From: an uncultured Pelagibacteraceae bacterium
GTDB lineage: Bacteria; Pseudomonadota; Alphaproteobacteria; Pelagibacterales; Pelagibacteraceae
Assembly (NCBI GenBank): GCA_902596675.1
Contig: CACJUO010000001.1
Span: forward strand, 1 to 64,000
Reading direction: 5' to 3'
Length of the DNA: 64,000 bases
Part shown: piece by piece, positions 37,599 to 46,688 of the stretch
How positions within the stretch are numbered: the first letter of the stretch is position 1
How the letters are laid out: every line of letters begins with the position of its first letter
Program-made: the position numbers and the translations under genes
The notes under the pieces: model-generated
The model's input: only the letters and a program-made list of their open reading frames with translations
Databases searched by the model: none
Told to the model about the DNA's origin: nothing

Positions 37599-38195
37599 CT
37601 ACTTTTCTAATAAAAAAATACCTAATTCAGATATAAGGTTTTTATATTTTAAATTTGAAGTTGTAATATTTGAAATTTTCTCTCCATTTAAAGAAATCGA
37701 TTTATAAATATTAACTCTTTTGTTGTTACAAAAATTATAAAAGTCTTGAATTGTACACATATGTAGGTTTGGAGTATTATACCATTGATAAGGTAAATTC
37801 TTTGTAACTGGCATTTCTCCTTTTAATAGCAAATCTAATCTAACTTTCCAATGTCCAAAATTTGGAATTGTAACAATTACCTTTTTTCCTACTCGTAATA
37901 AATTTTCAATAACATTTTCTGGGCTCATAAATGCTTGAAGAGTTTGACTTAATATTACGTAATCAAATGATAAATCTGGAAATTGCTTTAAATCATTCTC
38001 TGCGTCACCTTCAATAACAGCTAAACCTTTAGATAAACATTTTTTTACTTTTTCTTTAGAAATTTCAAGTCCTCTAACATCTACCACTTTATTTTTTAAT
38101 AGATATTCCATCAAAATTCCATCACCACATCCAACATCCAAGACTCTAGATTTTTCCTCAATAAACTTAGAAATAACTTTAAATTCTTCTTTCAT
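37599..38195 (-). CDS. metW: methionine biosynthesis protein MetW
   Basis: MetW is a methyltransferase-fold protein always linked with MetX in proteobacteria and thought to support homoserine acylation. The 198-residue protein shows the SAM-fold loop [29 protein letters not shown] and the family hallmark FPNFGHW-type segment [20 protein letters not shown], then [18 protein letters not shown]. It overlaps the end of metX by 17 bases. Confidence 0.95.
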   Translation of the reverse strand: MKEEFKVISKFIEEKSRVLDVGCGDGILMEYLLKNKVVDVRGLEISKEKVKKCLSKGLAVIEGDAENDLKQFPDLSFDYVILSQTLQAFMSPENVIENLLRVGKKVIVTIPNFGHWKVRLDLLLKGEMPVTKNLPYQWYNTPNLHMCTIQDFYNFCNNKRVNIYKSISLNGEKISNITTSNLKYKNLISELGIFLLEK

Positions 38196-39312
38196 TGATA
38201 TTAGAATAAGTTGTATTTAAATAATTTTTAATAGTGCTTAAAAAATCTGGTACGTCTAATAGAAAGGAATCGTGGCCTTTGTCGGTTTTTATTTCTACAA
38301 AACCAACATCAGCACCAATTGCATTAAGGGCTATTACAATATCTTTATTCTCTGAGGTTGGGTATAACCAATCAGAAGTAAAGGAAATGATGAAAAATTT
38401 TGTTTTGGTATCTTTAAATGCTTTGGAAAGGTTTCCTCCATATTGTTTAGTTAAATCAAAATAATCCATCGCTCTAGTTATATACAAATAACTATTTGCA
38501 TCGAATCTATCTACAAATACAGAACCTTGATATCTCAAATAACTCTCAATTTGAAAGTCAGCATCAAATCCAAATTTTAAATCAGATCTTTCTTGAAGAT
38601 TCCTTCCAAACTTTTCTTGTAAACCTTGTTTTGATAAATACGTGATATGAGCAGCCATCCTAGCAACAGCCAAACCTTTATCTGGATTTGTTGATTTTTC
38701 ATCATACAATCCCTCATTCCAATTGCTATCAGACATTATTGCTTGTCTTCCAAGTTCATTAAAAGCAATATTTTGAGCTGAATGACTAGCCGTACAAGCA
38801 ATTGGTAAAGCTACTTTAGCCTTATTCGGAAAGTTTGATACGAATTGTAAAACTTGCATTCCACCCATGGAGCCGCCAGCAACTGCAAATAACTTTTCTA
38901 TTTTTAAGTAATCTAATAGATTGTATTGCGCGTTAACCATATCGTTAATTGTAATTACAGGAAAATTTATACCAATAGGTTTATTGGTCAAAGGATCAAT
39001 AGTTGCTGGTCCGTAGGATCCCATACATCCACCAATAACATTTGCACAGATAACAAAAAATTTATCAGTATCGAATGACTTACCTGGACCAACTGCATAG
39101 TTCCACCAACCCTCTTTTTTTGTAACTGGATTGATGCCTGAAGCATACTGGTCGCCAGTTAGCGCATGAAAAATTAATATAGCATTATCTTTCTTCTCAT
39201 TAAGATTTCCATAGGTCTCATAGGCTAAAGGAAAGTTCGATATTTCTTTGCCACAATCAAGTTTAAGAGTTTTCTCAATAATTATATTTTTCATTTTATT
39301 TAAATTGCTCAT
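38179..39312 (-). CDS. metX: homoserine O-acyltransferase MetX
   Basis: Alpha/beta-hydrolase-fold enzyme that acylates homoserine at the start of methionine synthesis; whether acetyl or succinyl is used cannot be told safely by eye. The 377 residues include [31 protein letters not shown], the nucleophile serine in [12 protein letters not shown], and the Asp/His pair in [14 protein letters not shown] and [10 protein letters not shown]. The start is ATG at 39312 or at 39294. The gene is led by a SAM-II riboswitch. Confidence 0.96.
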   Translation of the reverse strand: MSNLNKMKNIIIEKTLKLDCGKEISNFPLAYETYGNLNEKKDNAILIFHALTGDQYASGINPVTKKEGWWNYAVGPGKSFDTDKFFVICANVIGGCMGSYGPATIDPLTNKPIGINFPVITINDMVNAQYNLLDYLKIEKLFAVAGGSMGGMQVLQFVSNFPNKAKVALPIACTASHSAQNIAFNELGRQAIMSDSNWNEGLYDEKSTNPDKGLAVARMAAHITYLSKQGLQEKFGRNLQERSDLKFGFDADFQIESYLRYQGSVFVDRFDANSYLYITRAMDYFDLTKQYGGNLSKAFKDTKTKFFIISFTSDWLYPTSENKDIVIALNAIGADVGFVEIKTDKGHDSFLLDVPDFLSTIKNYLNTTYSNINERRI

Positions 39313-39320
39313 AAAATTTT

Positions 39321-39393
39321 GCTGAAATGAATTGTGAGAAAAAAAACTTATTTAGCAGGTTTTTTAAAGCGCTCGCAATTCAGTTAAATCAGC
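39321..39393 (-). promoter_or_regulatory. alternative helix competing with the SAM-II aptamer
   Basis: The aptamer segment at 39393-39372 is complementary to 39338-39321, just upstream of the metX ATG: 5 of 5 pairs (39389-39393 with 39321-39325) plus 10 of 11 pairs (39372-39382 with 39328-39338), enclosing a 33-base loop that includes the T8 run. Aptamer and helix cannot form together. Its role as expression platform is inferred. Confidence 0.5.
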
Positions 39394-39397
39394 GCAA
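39345..39397 (-). ncRNA. SAM-II riboswitch upstream of metX
   Basis: On the minus strand the leader reads GCGCTGATTTAAC, then TTGCGAGCGC, then after 12 bases GCTAAATAAG. This matches the conserved SAM-II (metA motif) aptamer in sequence and spacing. The P1 stem is GCGCT (39395-39391) with AGCGC (39373-39369); the 3' pseudoknot strand GCTAAATAAG lies at 39356-39347. A run of eight T residues (39346-39339) follows at once, in place of the Shine-Dalgarno-like sequence often seen. SAM-II senses S-adenosylmethionine and normally lowers expression of metX-type genes. Confidence 0.9.
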
Positions 39398-39403
39398 AAA
39401 GCT

Positions 39404-39430
39404 TTTATAAGATAGCTTTTTAGATGTCAA
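39404..39430 (-). promoter_or_regulatory. promoter for metX-metW-gloB
   Basis: Minus strand TTGACA (39430-39425), a perfect -35, is followed after 15 bases by TATAAA (39409-39404). Spacing is a little short. The predicted start, near 39397, falls just before the first base of the SAM-II aptamer, which supports the call. Confidence 0.6.
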
Positions 39431-39494
39431 TTTTTTTAGAATTATTGATTGTATTATCTAATTATCTGACTATTTATTAATAAAACTAAGCATC

Positions 39495-40580
39495 ATGAAT
39501 ACTCCATTATTTAGAAAATTAAACCTAGAGGCCTACAAGCCTGGAAGATCCTTCTTAAATAAAAAAAAAAGTATTATAAAACTATCAGCTAACGAGTCAG
39601 CCTTAGGCATGAGTAAAAAAGCTAATAAAGCAATAATAAAATCCAAAAATAATATATCAAAGTATCCGGATGGGAAATTTAAGGAATTAACATCCACAAT
39701 TTCAAAAAAATATAATTGCAAGCAAAATCAGATTATCTGTGGATCTGGATCTGACGAGATTATTCAAATGCTTTGCCAGTTATTTTTGAACAAAGGAGAT
39801 GAAGTAGTCGTACCAGAGTACAGTTTTTTAATGTACAGAATTTATGCAAAAATAGTAGGAGCAAAAGTTATATTTTCTAAAGAAAAAAATTTTAAAGTTT
39901 CAAATGATGAAATTATAAAAAATACAACTAATAGAACTAAGATTGTATTTATAGCTAATCCAAATAATCCTACAGGCACATATATTTCTAAAAATCAACT
40001 ATTAGACTTAAGAAAGCGATTAAATAAAAAAATTTTATTGGTAGTTGATGATGCATATTTTGAATATATGTTAAATAAAGATTATAGATCAGGCCTGGAA
40101 CTTTTTAAAAATCAAAATAACGTATTTGTATTAAGAACTTTTTCAAAAATTTATGGTCTTGCATCTCTAAGAGTTGGATGGGGTTATGGAAGTAAAAAAA
40201 TTGTAGACGCTTTATATAAAATTAAACCACCATTTAATGTAAATAAGATAGCGCAGGAATGTGCAATTGAGTCTCTTAAAGATAAAAGTTTTATTAAAAA
40301 ATCTGTAAAACATAATTTAGATTGGGCTAGAAAAATAAAAAAAATAATGAATTCTTATAGTATTCAAACAAATGAAATTGGACCAAATTTTTTTCTTTTA
40401 GACTTTAAAAATTGTAAATTAAATGCAAGTTTTGTCGAGAAAAATCTTGAAAAATCAGGAATTATTCTTAGAGAGATGAATTCGTATGGCATTAAAAATT
40501 GTTTAAGGCTTACAATTGGAAATGTGAAAGAAAATATACTTTTTATTAAACAGATGAAAAAAATTTTTAAAAATGTTTAA
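39495..40580 (+). CDS. hisC: histidinol-phosphate aminotransferase
   Basis: PLP-dependent aminotransferase for histidine synthesis; in alphaproteobacteria the copy beside prephenate dehydrogenase may also aminate aromatic precursors. The 361-residue protein has ICGSGSDEIIQMLCQ, FIANPNNPTGTYIS, VVDDAYFEY and the PLP-lysine region RTFSKIYGLASLRVGWGYG. It is divergent from metX across a 182-base gap and overlaps the next gene by 8 bases. Confidence 0.93.
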   Translation: MNTPLFRKLNLEAYKPGRSFLNKKKSIIKLSANESALGMSKKANKAIIKSKNNISKYPDGKFKELTSTISKKYNCKQNQIICGSGSDEIIQMLCQLFLNKGDEVVVPEYSFLMYRIYAKIVGAKVIFSKEKNFKVSNDEIIKNTTNRTKIVFIANPNNPTGTYISKNQLLDLRKRLNKKILLVVDDAYFEYMLNKDYRSGLELFKNQNNVFVLRTFSKIYGLASLRVGWGYGSKKIVDALYKIKPPFNVNKIAQECAIESLKDKSFIKKSVKHNLDWARKIKKIMNSYSIQTNEIGPNFFLLDFKNCKLNASFVEKNLEKSGIILREMNSYGIKNCLRLTIGNVKENILFIKQMKKIFKNV

Positions 40581-41472
40581 AAATATATTAATCGTTGGTT
40601 GTGGATTAATTGGATCTTCAATTTTAAGAGCATCTATAAATAAAAAAACTTCTAAAAACTTTTTTGTTTTCGAAAAATCAAAAAAAAATATTAGAGAAGT
40701 AAAAAAAATAAATAAAAAAATAATTATTTTAAAGAAATTAGATAATAAAATCTCAGATATTGATCTTATTATACTTGCAACTCCGATGAGTCAGTATGAA
40801 AGCGTTATCCCATATTTAAATAAGTATTTAAGTAAAAAATCTTTAATTACCGATGTAGGCTCTACAAAGGAAAATATAAGAAAATTTAAAAATAATTGCC
40901 TTTCAAAGTCACTTGACTGGATTATGAGTCATCCAATATCTGGATCAGAGGTAAGTGGACCAAAGTATGGAAGTAAAAGTCTTTTTATTAATAAATGGTG
41001 TATAGTTTTTAGTGACAAAAACAAAATTAAACAGAAAAAATTGGTTAATTTTTGGAAAAAGATTGGTTCCAAAGTAATAATTATGGATGAGAAAGTTCAC
41101 GATAAGATATTTTCAATTACAAGTCATTTACCTCATTTAATAGCTTACAATTTAATAAAGACCGCCCAAGATTTTCAAAAAACTGAAAAAAAAGATGTAA
41201 TTAAATTTAGTGCGGGAGGGTTAAGAGATTTTTCAAGGATAGCCGCATCAAACGAAATAATGTGGAGAGATATTTTTTTTAATAACAAAAAAAATGTTGT
41301 TAGTGCAATAAACTTATTTATCAAAAATTTAAAATCTTTTAAAAAAAATATTGAAAATTTAGATGATAATTCATTGAGGAAAAAATTAGTAAATTCAAAA
41401 AAAGTAAGACAACAAATATTAAATCTAAAACAAGATGTAGCAAAACCAGATTTTGGAAGAGATCAAAATTAA
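40573..41472 (+). CDS. tyrA: prephenate/arogenate dehydrogenase
   Basis: NAD(P)-dependent oxidative decarboxylation in tyrosine synthesis. The 299-residue protein starts with the Rossmann segment ILIVGCGLIGSSILRA and has LIILATPMSQYE, LITDVGSTKENI, the substrate segment SHPISGSEVSGPKYGS and the catalytic-type histidine region TSHLPHLIAYNLI. There is no chorismate mutase or ACT domain. It is paired with hisC; the stops of this gene and the convergent NlpC/P60 gene overlap by 4 bases. Confidence 0.92.
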   Translation: MFKNILIVGCGLIGSSILRASINKKTSKNFFVFEKSKKNIREVKKINKKIIILKKLDNKISDIDLIILATPMSQYESVIPYLNKYLSKKSLITDVGSTKENIRKFKNNCLSKSLDWIMSHPISGSEVSGPKYGSKSLFINKWCIVFSDKNKIKQKKLVNFWKKIGSKVIIMDEKVHDKIFSITSHLPHLIAYNLIKTAQDFQKTEKKDVIKFSAGGLRDFSRIAASNEIMWRDIFFNNKKNVVSAINLFIKNLKSFKKNIENLDDNSLRKKLVNSKKVRQQILNLKQDVAKPDFGRDQN

Positions 41473-42224
41473 ACTGATATAATTTTAATAACTTTTAATT
41501 TTGCAGTTTCTTCAATTAATTTAATGGTTTTTATTATTGGCATTATTAATACTTTCTTTCTTGGACCGTATGCATGAATTAATTCTCGCTTATTTAAACA
41601 GATGGCTACATGTCCCTTCCAAAAAATGATATCACCTTTTTTTAAAAATTTTTTATTCTTAACTCCTTTTTTGATTTTAACTTGATCTTTTGTATCCCTT
41701 GGAAAGAACTTATTATTATATTTGTAAAAAATTTGAAGTAATGCCGAACAATCAATGCCTTCAAAAGTTTTACCACCCCACTTATATTTAATATTCAAAA
41801 AAAGTTTTAATATTTTACTAAAATTATAATTTTTTTTATTTATCATTTCTATTTCATTTAACTTTACCCACTTATTTTTCTCAAACATTCCAAAATTATT
41901 TTTTTTTTTTAGTATCTGAATCTCAGATGAGAATGGAAGGTATTTTTTTGTTGAAAATTGATTAGTATTTTTCGGTTGATAATAAATTTTCGATTTTAAT
42001 TTATTAACTTTATGAGTTTTGTTTAAAACTTTATTAAATTTATTGATCTTTATAAAACCTGTGTAATTATCAAAATCAGTTATAATCTTAAAAAAATCAT
42101 TCTTTCTTCCTATTATACTAAATTTTTCACCGTATACTAATTGAGTGCTTATGTTCGATTTCTTTGAGGCTAGCTCGTAAACATTTAAAACGTTGCTCTT
42201 ACAAAAATAACTATTTTGCACCAA
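41469..42224 (-). CDS. SH3 and NlpC/P60 domain peptidase
   Basis: Probable peptidoglycan endopeptidase. The 251-residue protein has an N-terminal SH3b-like region (about 15-60; YGEKFSIIGRKNDFFKI) and a C-terminal NlpC/P60 domain with the catalytic cysteine in FEGIDCSALLQIFYKY and the histidine in IIFWKGHVAICL. I see no signal peptide, so it may act on muropeptides in the cytoplasm, as proposed for related alphaproteobacterial proteins beside recycling genes. It overlaps the end of the ampG gene by 14 bases. Confidence 0.87.
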   Translation of the reverse strand: MVQNSYFCKSNVLNVYELASKKSNISTQLVYGEKFSIIGRKNDFFKIITDFDNYTGFIKINKFNKVLNKTHKVNKLKSKIYYQPKNTNQFSTKKYLPFSSEIQILKKKNNFGMFEKNKWVKLNEIEMINKKNYNFSKILKLFLNIKYKWGGKTFEGIDCSALLQIFYKYNNKFFPRDTKDQVKIKKGVKNKKFLKKGDIIFWKGHVAICLNKRELIHAYGPRKKVLIMPIIKTIKLIEETAKLKVIKIISV

Positions 42225-43585
42225 TTTTTACTCTATCCTTTATTAACCATAGACAAATTAATGATGGAATCACCATTATGGTTGTTATTAAAAAAAATGT
42301 ACTCCAATCTCCATTTAACCAATCTACTAACGCACCTGACGAAGAGGCAAGAGTAGTTCTTCCAGCAGTTCCTATAGATGCCAGTAATGCATATTGAGTT
42401 GCCGTATAGGTCCTATCAACTAATAAAGAAATAAAGGCAACAAATGCAACTGTTGCAAATGCAGCTGTTATATCATCAGCAATTACAGCTATTGCAAATA
42501 ATAACTCTGATTTACCTGTCAAAGCCAATAATGCAAAAAGTAAATTAGTTACAGCCATCAAGCCTCCAGCAAAAAACATAGTTTTAACTGTTCCAGCTCT
42601 CATCGCCATTACACCACCTATTAAAGTGAAAACGACAGTAGTTATCCATCCTAATCCTTTTGAGTAAATAGCTATTTGTCCTTTTGAAAATCCGATTTCT
42701 TTGTAAAAAACAATAGACATGCGTCCTAAAAATGCCTCACCTATTTTAAACAAAAACACAAATCCTAATATACCAACTGCAATTGCAAAACCATTTTTCT
42801 TGAAAAAAACTTATTATTGGTCCACTAATAGTTCCCGAAATGTAAGCAATAAAATTTGTTAAAACATTATTTGATCCAAGTTTGTTTATAATCATTTGAT
42901 CTGTTTCTTTTTGATTATTTTGTCTGTTATTATCAATTGGTTCATGAACAAACATTAAACAAATATTCATTAGAATAATTAAAACACCTAAAACTAAAAA
43001 AGTAGCTTGCCAATAATCTACCAATCCCATATTTTGAAAAAATTCAGCAGTAAATAATGCCACAACACCTCCTAATTTATAACCAGTCCACCAACCAACT
43101 ACTGCCATAGCTGCACCTGCTGCCATGGATTTTCCCTCATTTGCATCAATTTGTTCAATTCTTAACGCATCAACAGTTATATCTTGGGTTGCAGAAGCTA
43201 TTGCAATTATTAATCCAACACTAATCAAAAGTGCTAAATTTTGTGTAGGATTTATAAAACTCCAAACTATCAAGCAGAGTAAAATGATTAATTGCATTAA
43301 GACGATCCAACCTCGTCTATGTCCTAATTTTTTTGTTAAAAGTGGAATTTGTATTCTATCAATTATCGGAGCCCATAAATAATTAAATGCATACACTCCA
43401 AATATTAATCCTGCCCAACCAATCGTTGATCTACTTAACCCCTCTTCCTTTAGCCAAAGACTTAGACTACTTGCAATTAATACCCATGGAAAACCACTTA
43501 TTGCCCCTAGAAGCAATATTCTTAACATCCTTATATCTTTATAAACTAATAATGAGTCAACCCAGCTCTGCTTTGTTTCAGACAT
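42211..43585 (-). pseudogene. ampG: AmpG-type muropeptide permease split by a frameshift
   Basis: AmpG is a major-facilitator permease that imports anhydro-muropeptides. The N-terminal part (43585 to about 42810) reads DSLLVYKDIRMLRILLLGAI and HRRGWIVLMQ like AmpG, then runs out of frame in a 7-base homopolymer at 42803-42809. The C-terminal part continues in another frame (about 42800 to 42211). Removing one base gives a single 457-residue protein with natural text across the join (ISFFKKNGFAIAVGILGFVF). The start is the ATG at 43585 behind GGAGG, not an upstream in-frame ATG at 43600. Either a sequencing/assembly error or a real inactivating mutation. Confidence 0.88.
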
Positions 43586-45033
43586 TAATATTTCCTCCAA
43601 AATGATGGAATAAACAATATTAATACGGCAAATAATTCTAATCTACCTAAAATCATCGCTAAACTTAAAATCCATTTTGAAAAATTAGATAAATTGGCAA
43701 AATTACCATTTGGACCTATAATATCACCTAAACCTGGACCCACATTTGATATTGATGTTGCAGCAGCGGATATAGATGTTGTCAAATCTAAACCACTGAT
43801 TGATAGAAGAGCTGTTATAATAAAAAAAATTACAATATATAGAAATATAAACGAAATAATTGATGCTAAAAATTTTTCATCGATATTGTTATTTTCATAT
43901 TTTATTCTAAATATACCTCTTGGATAAATAATTTTCTTTAATTGCACAGAAATAAATTGGAATAAAATTTGGACTCTAAATATCTTAATTCCACAGGCTG
44001 TAGAGCCTGCACATCCACCAATAAACATTAGAATAAGAAAATAAATTAATGGGAATTGACCCCAATCACTAAAGTTTTGAGTTACATAACCAGTACCTGT
44101 TAAAATCGATATTACATTAAATGCAACTGACCTTATGCTAGTATCAATAAAACTTTGATTTTTTGTAAACAGATATAGATACATTAAAAGAATTGAAAAA
44201 AGGACAATTTTTATAAAAGTTTTTATCTGTGTATCATTAAAAAATATTTTTTTGTCTCCATTTAAGTACTTGATATAGGCAATAAATGGAATACTTCCTA
44301 GAATTATAAATATAATTGATGTAAATTCGATAAGTGAACTATCAAAATAGCCAATAGACTCATTATAATTTGAGAATCCTCCTGTTGCAATTGTTGTCAT
44401 TGAGTGAACAACACTATCGAAAAAGTTCATACCAAATATTTTATAAAATAACGCACATATTAAAGTTAATCCGGAGTATACTAAGATTAATCTTAACGCT
44501 ATCTCTTTTGATCTAGGTAAAATTTTTTCTGGGGTATCGCTCGTGGAAATAATAAACAACTGCATTCCACCAATATTCATAAGTGGCATTAAAGTAATTG
44601 CCATCACAATGATACCAATACCACCTAACCATTGAAGCATTCCCCTCCAGAGCAAGATACTTTTTGGAGTTTCATTTAAATTGGTAATTATAGTTGATCC
44701 AGTTGTTGTAATACCTGACATGCTCTCAAAAAAAGCGTCTGTAGCACTTAAATTTATCTCAGAAAATATAAATGGAAGTGAACCAAAAATAGCAATACTC
44801 AACCAAGACAGGGCTGTTAAAAGAAAAGCTTGAGGTAAGCTAATTTTTTTATCATGATCTAAATTTGATAGTAAAAAAAGGATTCCAAATATAACAGTTA
44901 CAATTCCAGAACTTATAAAACCTGAGTCAAGTTCATCATAAAAAAACTGCGTTAAAATTGGCGCAATCATCGATAAACCTAAAATAATTTGTAAAATTCC
45001 TAGGGTAAAAAAAACTGTTTTATAATTGGACAT
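43585..45033 (-). CDS. trkH: Trk-type potassium uptake protein TrkH
   Basis: Membrane channel-like subunit for potassium uptake. The 482-residue protein has many hydrophobic segments and the selectivity-loop segments FFESMSGITTTGSTII, VVHSMTTIATGGFSNYN, SILTGTGYVT and ISNVGPGLGDIIGP typical of TrkH/KtrB. It needs a cytosolic NAD-binding TrkA partner, which is not in this window. It is divergent from lysS and its stop overlaps the ampG start. Confidence 0.94.
   Translation of the reverse strand: MSNYKTVFFTLGILQIILGLSMIAPILTQFFYDELDSGFISSGIVTVIFGILFLLSNLDHDKKISLPQAFLLTALSWLSIAIFGSLPFIFSEINLSATDAFFESMSGITTTGSTIITNLNETPKSILLWRGMLQWLGGIGIIVMAITLMPLMNIGGMQLFIISTSDTPEKILPRSKEIALRLILVYSGLTLICALFYKIFGMNFFDSVVHSMTTIATGGFSNYNESIGYFDSSLIEFTSIIFIILGSIPFIAYIKYLNGDKKIFFNDTQIKTFIKIVLFSILLMYLYLFTKNQSFIDTSIRSVAFNVISILTGTGYVTQNFSDWGQFPLIYFLILMFIGGCAGSTACGIKIFRVQILFQFISVQLKKIIYPRGIFRIKYENNNIDEKFLASIISFIFLYIVIFFIITALLSISGLDLTTSISAAATSISNVGPGLGDIIGPNGNFANLSNFSKWILSLAMILGRLELFAVLILFIPSFWRKY
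43594..43598 (-). promoter_or_regulatory. ribosome binding site of ampG
   Basis: GGAGG on the minus strand, 8 bases before ATG at 43585. The ATG shares its A with the trkH stop codon TAA. A strong Shine-Dalgarno is uncommon in this window and fixes the ampG start. Confidence 0.7.
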
Positions 45034-45119
45034 TTTGATTGGACACTATTTTATGGTAAATAAATTTCAACTCTATAAGAATTATTAAAAACGTTATTTT
45101 ATAGGCTGTTTAATTAAAA

Positions 45120-46688
45120 GTGATAGATAAAATTAACATAAACAAAACAAATGCTTGGCCCTTTGTTGAAGCTAAAAAGCTTTTAAGAGAGAGAAAAAAG
45201 AATATTGAAAATAAGGGAAAAATTATTCTTCAAACAGGATATGGCCCGAGCGGCTTACCACACATTGGTACATTTGGTGAAGTGGCAAGAACCTCAATGA
45301 TTGTTAATGCTTTAAACCATTTATCAGATTTTCCCAAAGAAATAATTACTTTTTCTGACGATATGGATGGACTAAGAAAAGTTCCTGAAAATATTCCTAA
45401 TCCTAAAAAACTTGAGGAAAACCTTCATAAACCCTTAACTCAAGTTCCAGATCCTTTTGGAAAATTTAACAGTTTTGGCGAACATAATAATGAAATGTTA
45501 AAAACTTTTTTAGATAAATTTAGCTTTAAATATAGTTTTAAAAGTTCATCAGTTTTATATAAGTCTGGTTTTTTCAATGATACATTAAAATTAATTTTAG
45601 AAAACTATGAAGGAATAATGAACATAATTATTCCTACTCTTGGTAAAGAAAGACAAAAAACATATTCTCCGTTTTTACCAATATGTCCAGATACAGGGGT
45701 TGTATTAGAGGTACCAGTCTCAGAACTAGATATTAAAAATTTAAAAATAATTTTTGATAACAACGGCAAAAAATTAGAACAAAGCATTTTAGATGGAAAT
45801 TGTAAATTACAATGGAAAGTAGATTGGGCTATGAGATGGTATGCTCTTGATGTAGATTTTGAAATGTATGGGAAAGATTTGATTGAGAGCGCAATTTTAT
45901 CAACAAAAATAATAAAACTATTAGGTAAGTCAAATCCATCTGGCTTTGCATATGAGTTATTTTTAGATGAAAAAGGTGAAAAAATATCTAAGTCAAAAGG
46001 AAATGGTATTACAATCGATCAATGGTTAGAATATGCATCACCTGAAAGTCTCTCCTTGTATATGTACCAGAATCCAAAAAGAGCAAAAAAACTTTATAGA
46101 GAAGTAGTACCAAAAGCTGTCGATGAATATCTTGATTTTATAGAAAAAAGCAAAACTCAAAACGAACTTCAAAAACTTATGAACCCCGTTTGGCATGTTC
46201 ATAATTCAGAGATACCAGAGGAAAATTCAATTATGTCCTTCTCAATGCTATTAAATTTAGTTGAGACCAGCAATGCTGATAATAAAGAATTACTTTGGAA
46301 GTTTGTTAAGAAATATAAGAAAGATATTAATGAAGATATGCATCCAATTTTTGACAAGTTAATATCTTACGCAATTAAATATTTTAATGACGCTATAAAA
46401 TCTAAAAAGATTTATAAAAAACCAAATAAAAGTGAAAAAATTGCTTTAGACGCTTTAGTTAACTCTTTAGATAATTGCGATGACACAATGAAACCAGAGG
46501 ACATTCAGACTATGATTTATACAGTTGGCAAAGAGAATGGCTATAAAGAAAATTTGCGTGATTGGTTCAAGTTAATATATGAGGTAGTTTTTGGTGTAGA
46601 AAATGGACCAAGATTTGGTTTTTTTATAAGCTTTTTTGGGGTTCAAGAAACTAAAGAATTAATAAAAAGTAAATTAGAAAATGTTTAA
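45120..46688 (+). CDS. lysS: class I lysyl-tRNA synthetase
   Basis: Charges tRNA-Lys. The 522-residue protein is the archaeal/alphaproteobacterial class I type, not the class II LysS/LysU type: it has a HIGH-like motif in GPSGLPHIGTFGE and KISKSKGNG as the KMSKS loop. The start is GTG at 45120, the only start codon that leaves the N-terminal NAWPFVEAKKLL segment complete. It overlaps pyrD by 8 bases. Confidence 0.96.
   Translation: MIDKININKTNAWPFVEAKKLLRERKKNIENKGKIILQTGYGPSGLPHIGTFGEVARTSMIVNALNHLSDFPKEIITFSDDMDGLRKVPENIPNPKKLEENLHKPLTQVPDPFGKFNSFGEHNNEMLKTFLDKFSFKYSFKSSSVLYKSGFFNDTLKLILENYEGIMNIIIPTLGKERQKTYSPFLPICPDTGVVLEVPVSELDIKNLKIIFDNNGKKLEQSILDGNCKLQWKVDWAMRWYALDVDFEMYGKDLIESAILSTKIIKLLGKSNPSGFAYELFLDEKGEKISKSKGNGITIDQWLEYASPESLSLYMYQNPKRAKKLYREVVPKAVDEYLDFIEKSKTQNELQKLMNPVWHVHNSEIPEENSIMSFSMLLNLVETSNADNKELLWKFVKKYKKDINEDMHPIFDKLISYAIKYFNDAIKSKKIYKKPNKSEKIALDALVNSLDNCDDTMKPEDIQTMIYTVGKENGYKENLRDWFKLIYEVVFGVENGPRFGFFISFFGVQETKELIKSKLENV

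Noticed and set aside
45120-46688. Class I LysRS as evidence of recent archaeal transfer
   Set aside because: Class I lysyl-tRNA synthetase is normal in alphaproteobacteria, and the gene looks like its neighbours in composition.
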